From the NCBI GenBank assembly GCA_003134655.1, contig PLBY01000147.1:74684-138683 (forward strand): a stretch of 64,000 nt of DNA, read 5' to 3'. Position numbers and translations under genes: made by a program. This document shows, piece after piece, positions 23,872 to 33,847 of the stretch. A model generated the notes under the pieces. The model was not told the origin of the DNA and ran no database searches. It saw nothing but the letters and a program-made list of their open reading frames with translations. This DNA is from Acidobacteriaceae bacterium (GTDB lineage Bacteria; Acidobacteriota; Terriglobia; Terriglobales; Acidobacteriaceae). Each line of letters begins with the position of its first letter. Position 1 is the stretch's first letter.

Positions 23872-25080
23872 TTACGCGGTCGCGCACGCTCGCGCCGATA
23901 CCAGCGTGTCGAAGTGCGCTTCCAAACAGCTGAAATGATGCTCCCATGACCAGTGGCTTTGCACGAAAGACAATCCTTCATTTGCAATGGACTCTGCACG
24001 TGATCGATCGTTGAGCAACTCGAGAACATGGGCTGCGTGTTCTTCCGGCGTTCGGCCGATCAGTACCGCGCTCCCTTCGGGAGCATGGATTCCTTCATTT
24101 GCCTCGGGGCTGACCACCATGGGCAGCCCGGCAGCCAGACCTTCGATTACCTTATTTTGCATACCGGCAGCCATGCGAATGGGGTCGACGCCGACTGACG
24201 ACTTCCAGAGGTAAGGACGCACATCTTGCACCAATCCGGTCACCGAGATTCGCGGGTCCTCCGTCAGCTTCAAGACGGGCCGTGTTGGATTACGGCCGAC
24301 AACCAGGAAGCGCGTCTCCGGCCGCTGCGCCCATACCAGCGGCAGAATGTCTCTACGGAAATGGAGAACCGCATCCACGTTCGTATCCATGGCCATCGAG
24401 CCACAGAACACGAGCGTGGCTTCGTCCCGGACCGTGTCCACGGGAGGAGCAAAGTACTCGACGTCAGTCCCATGTGGATTGAAGAAGACGTTCCGCAATC
24501 GGCTCTCAGGATCGATGGCGTTTCGATCTTTCTCTGAGATGAGCAGACAGGAATCGAATTTCTGCGCCAGCTCTGCTTCGTATCCGATCAGACGGCGGTA
24601 CTCCATCCGGTAGAGGGTGCGCAGCACGGGATTGCGGGTCAGTTTATACCGTCGTCCGAAGTGCAAAATTTGTGCCGGTTGCAGTGCAATTACCCGGGGG
24701 ATGGAGTCCAAGTCCGCGAGGTATTGACCGGAACGCAGGTGGTAGCCGTATGCCAGATCGATCTCTTCTTCCGCGACAACTTGCCGAACCTTGGCCGCGA
24801 ATGCATCGGAGCGGAAGTACGACATCTGAAGAGGTGTTGAGGACATCAGCCCGCGCGCAGTGCTGATCGCCGCCCGCCACTTGGGCCACTCAACAACTTC
24901 GATTCGGTGACAATATCGAGCAAGGCACTCCATGCGTTCGGCAGGCACCGGAGCGGGAGCCAAACCGACGAGCGAGACTTGGTGTGAGCGGGAAAAGTAC
25001 TTCACCAGATTGAACACGGTATTGCTCGATGCATCCCCGGGATAGACCGGTAAACGATAGCTCACAAATAGCAGACGCAT
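23872..25080 (-). CDS. GT4-type glycosyltransferase (TIGR03087-like)
   Basis: A 402-residue glycosyltransferase that begins directly with the first Rossmann strand (MRLLFVSYRLPVYPGDASS). The donor-binding half contains LVFCGSMAMDTNVDAVLHF, FLVVGRNPTRPVL, GLVQDVRPYL and KVIEGLAAGLPMVVSPEANEG. The Lys-Glu pair is typical of GT4. The opening and donor domain match the sugar transferases found with PEP-CTERM/exosortase polysaccharide loci. It starts 3 nt after the heparinase-like gene, so the pair is co-translated. The sugar donor is unknown. Confidence 0.87.
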   Translation of the reverse strand: MRLLFVSYRLPVYPGDASSNTVFNLVKYFSRSHQVSLVGLAPAPVPAERMECLARYCHRIEVVEWPKWRAAISTARGLMSSTPLQMSYFRSDAFAAKVRQVVAEEEIDLAYGYHLRSGQYLADLDSIPRVIALQPAQILHFGRRYKLTRNPVLRTLYRMEYRRLIGYEAELAQKFDSCLLISEKDRNAIDPESRLRNVFFNPHGTDVEYFAPPVDTVRDEATLVFCGSMAMDTNVDAVLHFRRDILPLVWAQRPETRFLVVGRNPTRPVLKLTEDPRISVTGLVQDVRPYLWKSSVGVDPIRMAAGMQNKVIEGLAAGLPMVVSPEANEGIHAPEGSAVLIGRTPEEHAAHVLELLNDRSRAESIANEGLSFVQSHWSWEHHFSCLEAHFDTLVSARACATA

Positions 25081-25083
25081 AAC

Positions 25084-27093
25084 TTAGTTGGTCGCGAAGG
25101 ATTCGGATTTGTGCTTGGAGCGTTGGAATCGCTCGGTGATGTCGCCTTGGGGCGAACGGACCAATACATCACTTTGGACAGTCTCGCCGAAGTCGCTGTA
25201 TTGAACTTCCCATGAGGTGATCTCGCGATCACTGGGGGCAATCACGTAGCCCACTCTTGCCGGCAGCGTTGTGTCGCGAAAAAAACTAAGGACAGAGTTG
25301 GCCTCACGTTTTCCAAATTCCGGTGCGTACCAGCCCTGGATCGGCTCCTCCTGCCCTCGGACACAGGCCATTGTCGCCGCACCATGAGTCACGCTTGCGT
25401 AGGGATGGAAATGTACTCTGAGCGACCGCAGAGTGATCTCGGCGTAGGTTTTGCGAACATCGCAGGTGGCTTCCGGATGAAGATGCACAAGACTCTCGAT
25501 CGTGTGCTGGCCGAGGCCAGTGACTTCGTCTAATACTAGCCAAACTCCGCCGGGCAGCGCTGCGATAAAACGCCGGTGGAGGACGGGCGTCGACGGCTCA
25601 GTGAAGCCGTCATGAGCGCCCACAAAGAGAGCCGAATACTCCTGCTGTATACAAGCGCTATCAAGCACCCGACAGCGCCGTCCGACACGAAAAGAAGCCC
25701 AAATCTCCGACTGCTCGCGCCCGTCTACAACTACTGTGTTGTGGGCGCGCGTGCTGCGCCAGTACTGCCGCCACCGGCCAGACTCGTACTCGTCCACTCC
25801 GGAATCGACCACTAGCCGTTCGCCAGCAACAGAGAGTTCGTAGCTGAACAGGCTGCAGTGTCCGTGTGCTGGGACGTGGTCGGGCCCCATCGGTTTGGCA
25901 TCGATAATCATCTGGTCGGCCTGGTTAGATCCACGCAGCGCGAAGTAGCCCGTAGCACACCACGAATCGCAGTTCTTCTTTGAAGGCGGCGTACGCGCGC
26001 TGGTGTTGAACGCCTGCGGCGTGAGCAAACTACAATACGCGCCAGGTTTGGCGCCAGGCCACCTTCCTTGGCTATCGAGTAGCATCTCGGCGGCGGCAAG
26101 GATGTCGTTCGGGGAACGGGCGATTCCGAATGCCGAATCGCCAAACAGTGCAATCTCTCCATCCGGATGCGTAATGCCCGAGAGAAAGTCTCCCATGGAA
26201 AGCAGGCGCTCGCGAGCCCATGGCGGGAGTTTCCGTCCATTCAAGTGAGATGCGAGCACAACCTCCAGGAAGTCCTGAAACACGATGGCATGGTACATCG
26301 GACTGCGCTCATAGTGGCCGCCATCTTCGAGAATCTGTTCGCGCAGTCCGCCCCAGAGCAGTTCTTCTCCGATGTCCAACCACTGCGCGGCGGCGCGATC
26401 GCCGAAATACATTCCGGCAAATACCAGCGCCTTGGCGTCGGCCAATAGGTGATTGCCCAAGCAATCGAACTCGAGACGGTCTTCCAGGTAACGTGCTTGC
26501 TGGTAGAGGCTTTTGAGCCATGCTGCATGGGTTTCGGGGTCACGAAACACTGCTTCCGAAGATGCCAGACTGACCGCTTGAATCCAGTTCACGATCCGTC
26601 GCGCGATCGGATAAGAGTGCCAGCCCACTCCTTCGCCCAGAGGGTTCGATTCGATCCAATCGCTGAATAATCGTCCCAGCAATGCCGCGGCATCCTCGTC
26701 CTTCTGCCGCTTCGCGAGCAGTGCCAAGTCGAGCGCGTAATCGAAATAGTGCAGATTGTAGCGCCAGAGGCGCGTCGTCCCAAGTGCCTTCCAGTTGACG
26801 GGTGAGCCCAGATTTACCGTGCGGTTCAGCAGCCTAAAAGAGCCCTGTTCACAAAATCGGGCCGTCTCATTCCATTTCGCTACTTCGTTGTTGAACTCTG
26901 GGCGGTCGTAGTCCACGCGCTCCGAGAAGAAGGTGGCTCGCTCGTTAATGCGTGGAGCGGCGGGAACGGCGTAACGATGGTCGCGCAACCAGGGCGACTT
27001 CCTGACAAGGAGCGAATCGACGCCGAGGCGAAGACGTGCCGCAATCTGCGATGGTCGGTAGTATCGGGCAGTACGTAGATACAAGCCGAGCAT
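25084..27093 (-). CDS. Heparinase II/III-like polysaccharide lyase family protein
   Basis: A 669-residue protein with an alpha-toroid half (about 1-370; LWRYNLHYFDYALDLA, then EDRLEFDCLGNHLLADAKAL) and a beta-sandwich heparinase II/III-like half (about 390-620). Family landmarks are HVPAHGHCSLFSYELS, DSGVDEYESG and RSTRAHNTVVVDGREQSE; these include the active-site His and Tyr regions. There is no signal peptide, as is usual for members inside polysaccharide loci. There they may edit or debranch the growing polymer rather than feed on it. The ATG abuts the stop of the oxidoreductase gene with no gap. Confidence 0.85.
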   Translation of the reverse strand: MLGLYLRTARYYRPSQIAARLRLGVDSLLVRKSPWLRDHRYAVPAAPRINERATFFSERVDYDRPEFNNEVAKWNETARFCEQGSFRLLNRTVNLGSPVNWKALGTTRLWRYNLHYFDYALDLALLAKRQKDEDAAALLGRLFSDWIESNPLGEGVGWHSYPIARRIVNWIQAVSLASSEAVFRDPETHAAWLKSLYQQARYLEDRLEFDCLGNHLLADAKALVFAGMYFGDRAAAQWLDIGEELLWGGLREQILEDGGHYERSPMYHAIVFQDFLEVVLASHLNGRKLPPWARERLLSMGDFLSGITHPDGEIALFGDSAFGIARSPNDILAAAEMLLDSQGRWPGAKPGAYCSLLTPQAFNTSARTPPSKKNCDSWCATGYFALRGSNQADQMIIDAKPMGPDHVPAHGHCSLFSYELSVAGERLVVDSGVDEYESGRWRQYWRSTRAHNTVVVDGREQSEIWASFRVGRRCRVLDSACIQQEYSALFVGAHDGFTEPSTPVLHRRFIAALPGGVWLVLDEVTGLGQHTIESLVHLHPEATCDVRKTYAEITLRSLRVHFHPYASVTHGAATMACVRGQEEPIQGWYAPEFGKREANSVLSFFRDTTLPARVGYVIAPSDREITSWEVQYSDFGETVQSDVLVRSPQGDITERFQRSKHKSESFATN

Positions 27094-29319
27094 TTACTTG
27101 CAGCACTCCGACAGTTCCACTAGCGACTCTTCAAGGATGTTCGCGGAAACCTGCTGGGGCTGTCCGGAAGCCATCGATTCGACCGCCAGCAGAGTGCACA
27201 GCGTGGTCTGGAAGTAATCGTCCGGCTTTACCGGAGAGGTTCCTGCACGAACGGCTTGCAGGAAAGCCTCAATTTCGGCTGCGTGTCCTTTGTCTTGCTT
27301 CAGCCAATCTTTCCGCTTCTTCCGCTTGCCGTCGCGGATCAATTCGATCTGCCGAAAGTCGTCGATGACCGCGACGGAACCGTCTGCAAAGACCTCGATC
27401 CGCTCTTTGGAGAACGCTGGCGATCCTTGGGTCGTATAGACAACGACGCCAACTGAGCCGTCTGTGAAGCGCACGGTAAGCGCCGCATTTTCAGATGCGT
27501 CCGAGCGCTTGCCTTCGCCGGAAATCGAGGACGCAAACACTTCGGCGGGAACGCCGCCGGTCAAGTAGCAGAGCGTATCCAGAAAGTGACCGCATTCCCC
27601 GACAATCCTGCCTCCACCCTGTTCGGGGTCGTGCTGCCAGTCCGCAGGCGGCAAATAGCCGGAGTTGATCCGGTAGGTTGCCATCAGAGGGCCGCTCCGC
27701 CGCTCGAAGAATTTCTTCGCTTCGCGCACATAGGGAGAGAACCGTCGATTGAAACCCACCATCAGAACCCGAGATGGGTGAGTTGAGGCGATCCGCCGAA
27801 CCTGCCGCAACTGTTCCAGGCTCACGGCGAGAGGCTTCTCGACAAACACGTGCTTGCCGGCCTCGAGCGCCGCACAAACTAATTGCGCATGACTGTCAGG
27901 ACGTGTGCTGATCACGACAGCGTGGATACTCTTGTCGTTCAGGATGGAGTCCGAGTCGGAGGTGCAATAACCGAATTTCCAGCGATCCCCGACGCTGCGG
28001 GCGCTCAGTCCGCGCTGCGAGCACACACCACGCAGAGAAATGTTCGGCTGCGCGCTTAAAGCTGGGAGAATCACTCCGGTGCAGAAGCTGCCCGCCCCGA
28101 TCAGGCCGATTCCGATCTCTTTGTCGGTCACCCCACGCGGCAAAGCTGCAACGTCCCGATGTTGTGCCAGTTCGACGACCGGCGATTCAGCGGACGTGGC
28201 TGCCTCGTATGTCAGCAGCACACCCAAGTAACGCTCTTTGCCGCTGAGAATCATGTTGTAGGCGTCGAGCGCGCGGTCCAGCGGAAATTCGTGCGTGATC
28301 AGCGGACGCACATCCAGCTTGCGTTCCGCCATCAACTTGACGAGCGCTTCCATGTTGCGGTTTTCTGTCCAGCGCACATATCCTGCCGGATAGTCGACGC
28401 CCCTTTCCTCGTAACTGCGGTCGTAACGCCCTGGCCCATAGGAACGCGACATGAGGAGGGACAATTCTTTTTCGTAATAGGGCTTGCGCGGCACCGCCAT
28501 TCCCACTTGTCCGACGACCACGACACGTGCCCGATCTCGAGCCAATTCTGCGGCGAGTTCGAGCGGTCCACTCGCCGACGTGGCAGCCGTGATCAGCACC
28601 GCGTCGGCTCCCAAGCCACCGGACAGCCGCAAGCAAGCGTCGATCAGTTCATGTCCATCACTGGAGGCGGCATCGGCCCCGAGTTCGCATGCCATCTTGC
28701 AGCGCTCGCTGTCCGGGTCCATTCCGACCACTTGGCAGCCGCACGATTTGAGGATTTGTACCGTGAGCAGGCCGACAAGTCCCAGACCGATGACAGCCAC
28801 AACCTCGCTCAGCCCCACGCCGGCGGTTCGCACTCCCTGCATCGCGATGGCGCCCACGGTAGTAAAGGCAGCCTCTCGCAACTCCAAGGATTCGGGAAGA
28901 GCGACGCACAGGTTCTTGGGGACAAACACGATCTCCGAGTGACTCGCATAGCCGATTCCACCGCAGGCAACCTGCATACCGGCCTGCAGTCCTTGCACTC
29001 CCGCGCCCACAGCAATCACCGTACCCGAACTGCTGTAGCCAAGCGGCGTGTCGGTCGACAGTCGCAGCATCGCTTTCTTGTATGCCGACAACATTCCTTC
29101 GGTGCGGGCCTTGTCGAGCACCTTCCGCACGAGATCAGGGCGAGACCAAGCCTTTTCGGCCAGGCTCATACGAGCCATCTCAACCAGGGCCCGCTCGGTA
29201 CCAGCACTGATGAGGGAATTCGCGGTGCGCACCAATACTCCTCCCGGTTGCAGTTGCGGAGCGGGAGTCTCACAGACGGTCAATTCACCGGATTTGTAGT
29301 TCTGCACAAGCTGTTTCAT
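27094..29319 (-). CDS. Bidomain oxidoreductase: zinc-type alcohol dehydrogenase fused to Gfo/Idh/MocA
   Basis: A 741-residue fusion. Residues about 1-360 form an MDR dehydrogenase (GTERALVEMARMSLAEKAWS, ASHSEIVFVPKN, VIGLGLVGLLTVQILKSCG). Residues about 395-735 form a Gfo/Idh/MocA oxidoreductase (GIGLIGAGSFCTGVILPAL, HVFVEKPLAVSLEQL, GGGRIVGECGHFLDTLCYLT), with the Lys-Pro and His-containing active-site motifs present. Fusions of this kind are repeatedly found beside heparinase II/III genes in polysaccharide clusters, as here. A role in oxidising or epimerising a uronic-acid-type sugar nucleotide is the usual proposal; I have no direct evidence for the substrate. Confidence 0.88.
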   Translation of the reverse strand: MKQLVQNYKSGELTVCETPAPQLQPGGVLVRTANSLISAGTERALVEMARMSLAEKAWSRPDLVRKVLDKARTEGMLSAYKKAMLRLSTDTPLGYSSSGTVIAVGAGVQGLQAGMQVACGGIGYASHSEIVFVPKNLCVALPESLELREAAFTTVGAIAMQGVRTAGVGLSEVVAVIGLGLVGLLTVQILKSCGCQVVGMDPDSERCKMACELGADAASSDGHELIDACLRLSGGLGADAVLITAATSASGPLELAAELARDRARVVVVGQVGMAVPRKPYYEKELSLLMSRSYGPGRYDRSYEERGVDYPAGYVRWTENRNMEALVKLMAERKLDVRPLITHEFPLDRALDAYNMILSGKERYLGVLLTYEAATSAESPVVELAQHRDVAALPRGVTDKEIGIGLIGAGSFCTGVILPALSAQPNISLRGVCSQRGLSARSVGDRWKFGYCTSDSDSILNDKSIHAVVISTRPDSHAQLVCAALEAGKHVFVEKPLAVSLEQLRQVRRIASTHPSRVLMVGFNRRFSPYVREAKKFFERRSGPLMATYRINSGYLPPADWQHDPEQGGGRIVGECGHFLDTLCYLTGGVPAEVFASSISGEGKRSDASENAALTVRFTDGSVGVVVYTTQGSPAFSKERIEVFADGSVAVIDDFRQIELIRDGKRKKRKDWLKQDKGHAAEIEAFLQAVRAGTSPVKPDDYFQTTLCTLLAVESMASGQPQQVSANILEESLVELSECCK

Positions 29320-29365
29320 CTGTCTCCATGGGCCGAGCGATCGAATCGACCGGGACCAGCGATAC

Positions 29366-30766
29366 TCAACAGACGTTCTGTTCTTCCGCGACCCTGCCGC
29401 CGTGCAGAGAGGAAATCACAAAGCGGAGCTTTCCACCGGACCCGCGTGGCAGCGACTCCCAATACTCGATCTTGACCTCAGTCTCAGCTCCCAAACGCTT
29501 CCGCATTTCTGCATGCAATCGCTTTTCATCGTCCTCGCCGTACGAAGCTCCCCGCACCACCCGAATTTGAATTCGTCCAGGCGCGTCCTGGACGATCTGC
29601 GCCTCGCGGATATTCACAAGGTCTTTGAAGATGTGATCCATGCGGCCCACCATCGATCCATCGCGCCGAATTACGTAGTCCTCGAGGCGGCCATCGATGG
29701 CTTCAACCAGTCTGCCCGGCCGGCCGCAAGGACAACTCGATTCCGTACTGATTCTGACACGGTCGCCCACTTCGTACCTCAGGAAAGCCGATGCCCGATT
29801 GACGAAGGCGGTCCCGATCACGCGGCAGCTGTCCACGTCGTCATCGGGCACGAACTCTACCGCGGAGAAGTCCTCGTCCACATGGAGTCGGCCCATTTCG
29901 CATTCAGAAATATTGGCTGCGCCCTCCGCCATGCCGTAATGCTGGATCGGGGTTGCGCCGAAAGCTTTCGCGATCACACTCTTTTGCAGCGGAAGCAGAT
30001 TCTCCGCGATGGCCGTGATCCAGCGCGGGCTGTATCCGAGGTCGCGGCCGCTCTCTAGAACGTAGCTTGCCAGCAGCGTCAACAATGAAGGATAACCGCA
30101 GAGCCATGGTGCACGTTGGCGGCGCAATTCCTCCACGTACAGCGGCAGGGTCGCCTCAGAAATATGGTATCCACTGAATAAGATCTGATGTCGGGCTAAA
30201 TCATAGCGCCAGAAGGGTGCTTCCTTTTGCGTGATTGGGACGACGGAGCGCCCTCCGAAATGCGCACATTTCGTTGTCAGGTCGATGCCATGCCACCGGC
30301 GGTACCGCCACCACACTGCCCACTGCGCGCGGAAAGCTTCGAGGGTGACGGAAAAGCGCAGACCACTGCCTGTCGTTCCGCTCGTATGACAGACGACGCA
30401 CGCTCGCGAGTCCACCGCTTGGGACCGCAGACGCGAACTGTTCGCAACAACATCCGATTTGCTCAGTATCGGGAGCGTTCGCAAATTCTCCAGGCTTTGG
30501 ATACTCTCCGGGGCAAAGCCCGTCTTTTGGAACTGTTCACGAAAGTACGGGACGGCACTGGCGCAATGCTGGACATAGGCCCGCAGATGACGGTCTCGGT
30601 AATCCATCACTTGGTCTGTCGTGCACGCGCTGCGGCTCTCGGCTTCGGAAAGCAGCCGACGGAACTCTGAGTTGTACCGGCGCTGCTGAATCCGAAAGCC
30701 CTCATAGGTACAGGCAAGATTCTGCGCGAATCCAGGTAGCCGCGAATAAACAGCTTCGATGTCCAT
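29366..30766 (-). CDS. CapK/PaaK-like adenylate-forming enzyme
   Basis: A 466-residue protein related to phenylacetate-CoA ligases and to CapK of capsule loci. The phosphate-binding loop is CVVCHTSGTTGSGLRF. Later signatures are IQHYGMAEGAANISECE, RYEVGDRVRI and RLEDYVIRRDGSMVGRMDHI, followed by a C-terminal domain ending PRGSGGKLRFV. A Cys cluster (SSCPCGRPGR) is also present, as in PaaK relatives. It presumably activates an acyl group that decorates the polymer. It abuts the DUF362 stop codon with no gap. Confidence 0.85.
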   Translation of the reverse strand: MDIEAVYSRLPGFAQNLACTYEGFRIQQRRYNSEFRRLLSEAESRSACTTDQVMDYRDRHLRAYVQHCASAVPYFREQFQKTGFAPESIQSLENLRTLPILSKSDVVANSSRLRSQAVDSRACVVCHTSGTTGSGLRFSVTLEAFRAQWAVWWRYRRWHGIDLTTKCAHFGGRSVVPITQKEAPFWRYDLARHQILFSGYHISEATLPLYVEELRRQRAPWLCGYPSLLTLLASYVLESGRDLGYSPRWITAIAENLLPLQKSVIAKAFGATPIQHYGMAEGAANISECEMGRLHVDEDFSAVEFVPDDDVDSCRVIGTAFVNRASAFLRYEVGDRVRISTESSCPCGRPGRLVEAIDGRLEDYVIRRDGSMVGRMDHIFKDLVNIREAQIVQDAPGRIQIRVVRGASYGEDDEKRLHAEMRKRLGAETEVKIEYWESLPRGSGGKLRFVISSLHGGRVAEEQNVC

Positions 30767-32254
30767 TTATGAGACCGCGTGTTCACATGCGGCCGTGTGT
30801 TCGATCTGGCCGACCCAGCCAAAATGAGGCCTGAAATGAAATGTGCTCTCGTCGGGAATGTTCGTTAGCGAGCCACTCCAAGCCCGTTCGTTGCTGACGA
30901 GGCGAATCGCATCGTAGAGGAAGTCGGCGAGTGGCATGGAATGCGGGTCAAAAGCATGCACTAGCTGCGGCACTCGACTCGGATCAAAACCCATAAGGCG
31001 TGCCGCCGAGCAGTCAACCGCCACAGGACTATAGCCCGCGATAATCACACCTGCCGGATAAGGATCCGGGCATGCAGGTCCGTCACCGTCGCCGCCGATG
31101 ACACCGTCGACCACCGCAAAGAACCTCTTTGCGGACGGAAGGGGAAATGTTTGCCCGTCTCCGTACATCAGGCAGCGATTGATGTCCAGGACCATCCGCC
31201 AGCACGTGTCATTTCCGGACCAATTGCCATGACGCACGACCTGGTTGGTTCGGCCAAAAATATGTTTGCCCCCACTCTTGGCTAGCCGATAAACGTGGTG
31301 CATGCCGGCCACCCGAAGCGTCTGCTGCTGTATCCAGCGGATCGCAGAACGCTCGACGGTCGACTTGACGGACGGGGCAGGGAACTGATCGCCGCCGGTG
31401 GAAGGATCGCCGTCGGTGTGATGGGGAAGCCAGTTTCGGCCAACGTTAATGCCCACCAGGTTTTTCATGCAGAGAGTGACTCCGACCTTTTTGTGCGTCT
31501 TCAGCTTCGGAACATTAATAAAGACGTCAGCGGATGCGGCAGTCCGGGAAATGCGGTATTCGTGGCGTCCACCCGAATGATGGTGGTTGGTTTCGCTCTG
31601 ATCGTAGTCCGATCCGAAATACTTGCCTGCTCCATGGTGGCCGTTGAGCGCGCTCTTGCTGCCCAGATCAATCGCGATGCCCCCCAGCGGGTCCGAGGGC
31701 AGCTTGACGCGCCGGTAGATCACCTCGCCGCGAACCTCCATCTGGTAGTCGCGAAGATCAAGCAATCGAACCGGAACTCCGGCGGTCGAAGCACAATGCC
31801 GGATGACCTCCCCGAGCCCGGACCGGGTGATGATTTGATTCCAATCGGAATCGTACTGTGGACCGTCCATGACGGTAATTTCGCCTTCGCCCTTCAGCGC
31901 CAGGGCCACATAGTCGGCCACCGCCCGGACCACCGAACCGTGGGTAATCACTTGCAGCCACTCTTCTGGCTTCGAACCGTGCGCGTGTGCCAACAGGTTT
32001 GGCTTGATCACGACGCGGTCGCCGGGGCGCACGACGTCTCCCATCGGGTTCCACTGCGGTAACCCGTAATTCGCCGCGTCCATGCCGAGCAGGCGGAAAG
32101 ACTCCCTCACCGATTCATAGACGTGATTGGTTTCTGTGCCCATTTCTCCCTGGTACTCGGGATACCGCGAGTCGGGATGAAAGGGCGCGATCTTTGGATA
32201 ATCCGCCACGGACATTCGCGCGGCGGCAACCACGGCTGGATCGATTGAGATCAC
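30767..32254 (-). CDS. DUF362 domain-containing protein
   Basis: A 495-residue cytosolic protein of the DUF362 family. The family core is present: VVIKPNLLAHAHGS, then FINVPKLKTHKKVGVTLCMK with NLVGIN, and GVIGGDGDGPACPDP towards the end. Many DUF362 proteins carry ferredoxin cysteines; here I see no CxxCxxC cluster, so the Fe-S part is missing. It sits between an FkbM methyltransferase (4-bp overlap) and the CapK-like enzyme, so a role in modifying the polymer is likely, but no reaction is known for this group. Confidence 0.82.
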   Translation of the reverse strand: MISIDPAVVAAARMSVADYPKIAPFHPDSRYPEYQGEMGTETNHVYESVRESFRLLGMDAANYGLPQWNPMGDVVRPGDRVVIKPNLLAHAHGSKPEEWLQVITHGSVVRAVADYVALALKGEGEITVMDGPQYDSDWNQIITRSGLGEVIRHCASTAGVPVRLLDLRDYQMEVRGEVIYRRVKLPSDPLGGIAIDLGSKSALNGHHGAGKYFGSDYDQSETNHHHSGGRHEYRISRTAASADVFINVPKLKTHKKVGVTLCMKNLVGINVGRNWLPHHTDGDPSTGGDQFPAPSVKSTVERSAIRWIQQQTLRVAGMHHVYRLAKSGGKHIFGRTNQVVRHGNWSGNDTCWRMVLDINRCLMYGDGQTFPLPSAKRFFAVVDGVIGGDGDGPACPDPYPAGVIIAGYSPVAVDCSAARLMGFDPSRVPQLVHAFDPHSMPLADFLYDAIRLVSNERAWSGSLTNIPDESTFHFRPHFGWVGQIEHTAACEHAVS

Positions 32255-33027
32255 GCCCTGCCCTCAGCTGAGGCCGGAGTGAAGGCATAGGTTCGATCAT
32301 CCGCATACAGCGGATCCGATTCCCCAGGGAGCGGTTCGACCGCCGTTCCGCGTGGGACGTATCCGATGGAGGCCATTACCTCCAACACCTTGGTCCGCGA
32401 AACTCCGGTGTGAAGTTCCACAAGCAGCTTCGGCCGGTATCGCCTGGCTACCTCGGCCATGCCCTCGAGTACCTTAATTTCCATCCCCTGGACATCGATC
32501 TTGATGCCATCGATGCGCGCATCGGAACCGGAAATCTTGGGCCACAGCCAGTCCAATCGAGAGACCAGAAACGTCTCCTTGAACGCGGCTGAAGGCTGCA
32601 GAGTACTGTCGATCATTCCTTTGACCACGTGCAGGCGCTCAATCGCCACGTCGGCGCAGTCTCCCAATGCCATGGGTATAACCGTCAGTTGCGGCAAGTT
32701 GTTCAGAGAACTCGTGCGGGAAACACACCCGGCAGTATTGAGCATCAGCTCGAACGCGAAGACTCGGCCCGACTTACCTACCAGTCCGCACAGGGCAATG
32801 GCTGTGTAGCCGTAGTGGGCGCCTATATCGAGCCAGGTCTCTCCCTCACGGACGTTGGCTTTAAACCACTGCAGCAGGGCTCGTTCCATTCGGCCGAGAA
32901 TTGCCGCTGGATAGTCGTGCCAGGAAGTCACGATCGCGCTGCCGCGAAGGGGTCTCCCGAGGATGCGGTGGCGACGGAGGCCACGCGGCAGCAACTCCCT
33001 AAGTTCTTCTTTAAGACGTCGGTTCAT
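32251..33027 (-). CDS. FkbM-family methyltransferase (first copy)
   Basis: A 258-residue SAM-dependent methyltransferase. SAM-site motifs are GETWLDIGAHYGYTAIALCG and GRVFAFELMLNTAG, and the FkbM signature is RIDGIKIDVQGMEIKVLEGM followed by PKLLVELH. Family members O-methylate sugars or other secondary metabolites. The ATG overlaps the DUF362 start region by four bases and lies 9 nt downstream of the preceding methyltransferase gene, so three genes are coupled. A second FkbM gene is at 35269. Confidence 0.87.
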   Translation of the reverse strand: MNRRLKEELRELLPRGLRRHRILGRPLRGSAIVTSWHDYPAAILGRMERALLQWFKANVREGETWLDIGAHYGYTAIALCGLVGKSGRVFAFELMLNTAGCVSRTSSLNNLPQLTVIPMALGDCADVAIERLHVVKGMIDSTLQPSAAFKETFLVSRLDWLWPKISGSDARIDGIKIDVQGMEIKVLEGMAEVARRYRPKLLVELHTGVSRTKVLEVMASIGYVPRGTAVEPLPGESDPLYADDRTYAFTPASAEGRA

Positions 33028-33036
33028 TGGTGTTCA

Positions 33037-33771
33037 TCAGGCGATCTTTTTGCCTTCGAGGCAGATCCCCGCACCATCGAGGATGCGATGAGGCTGCTCA
33101 ACTTCTTCAATCCCTGGAATAGCACTCTTGTGTAATTCCATCTGTGCGACTTGGTGGAATCCCGCGCCTTCAAGGTAGCTACTCAGGGATTCGGAATCGT
33201 ACATCCACTTGTGAGAGTGGAAGTCCATCCAGAGATGGTAGAACCTCACAAAGCCATTTCCCGCACGCGGAGCGGGAGGGCGGAACGCCAGCTTTTCGTT
33301 CAGATTGTCGGCGGCGGACTTACTGCTCCCGTTGTTCTTGCTATTCAAGTACTCCACGACCAATGCGTGCAGGTCAGGTACCACCAACCGCAAGACGCCA
33401 CCGGGCTTCAGGACTCTCTTGCACTCTGAGAGCAAGGCCATTGCCTGGTTCCGATAGAGGTGCTCCAGGACGTGAGAAGCATAAATGGCCGAAACGGAGT
33501 TATCGGGAAACGGTAGAGGCTTACTCAAGTAGTGCACGAGCGGACTCACTTGCCAGTCTGCACCCTGATTGCTCGCATTGATCACTCCCACCAGTTCCAG
33601 TGCCCGGCGAAGATGCTTGTGATGGGTGAACCATCCATTCCAGGAGCCGTCCACATTCAGCCAGCCTGGAGGGGCAAAAGGGCCGCACCCCAGATTGACG
33701 CGATCTAGATTCGGATTACTGCTCACAACCTTTTCTGCCGACATTTTGTAGGTATCGCTTTGCGGGTGCAT
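33037..33771 (-). CDS. Class I SAM-dependent methyltransferase (Methyltransf_11 type)
   Basis: A 244-residue protein with a shortened motif I (RVNLGCGPFAPPGWLNVDGS), then SAIYASHVLEHLYRNQAMAL and VLKPGGVLRLVVPDLHALV. This GCG..PPGWLNVD form is typical of methyltransferases in LPS and exopolysaccharide loci, often annotated as predicted SAM-dependent enzymes. A middle insertion (NSKNNGSSKSAADNLNEK) is likely a flexible loop. The acceptor is unknown. Confidence 0.85.
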   Translation of the reverse strand: MHPQSDTYKMSAEKVVSSNPNLDRVNLGCGPFAPPGWLNVDGSWNGWFTHHKHLRRALELVGVINASNQGADWQVSPLVHYLSKPLPFPDNSVSAIYASHVLEHLYRNQAMALLSECKRVLKPGGVLRLVVPDLHALVVEYLNSKNNGSSKSAADNLNEKLAFRPPAPRAGNGFVRFYHLWMDFHSHKWMYDSESLSSYLEGAGFHQVAQMELHKSAIPGIEEVEQPHRILDGAGICLEGKKIA

Positions 33772-33847
33772 CAGATTCTCTCCCCTGCAAATTCGCGAGC
33801 CGCTGTCGAGACAATTATGCGGCTCACTGGGTTTACTGACCTTAGTG

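Noticed and set aside
28159..29475. Plus-strand frame of about 440 codons opposite the bidomain oxidoreductase
   Set aside because: It is His/Gln/Arg-rich antisense translation with no ribosome-binding site, and the minus strand clearly encodes the fusion enzyme.
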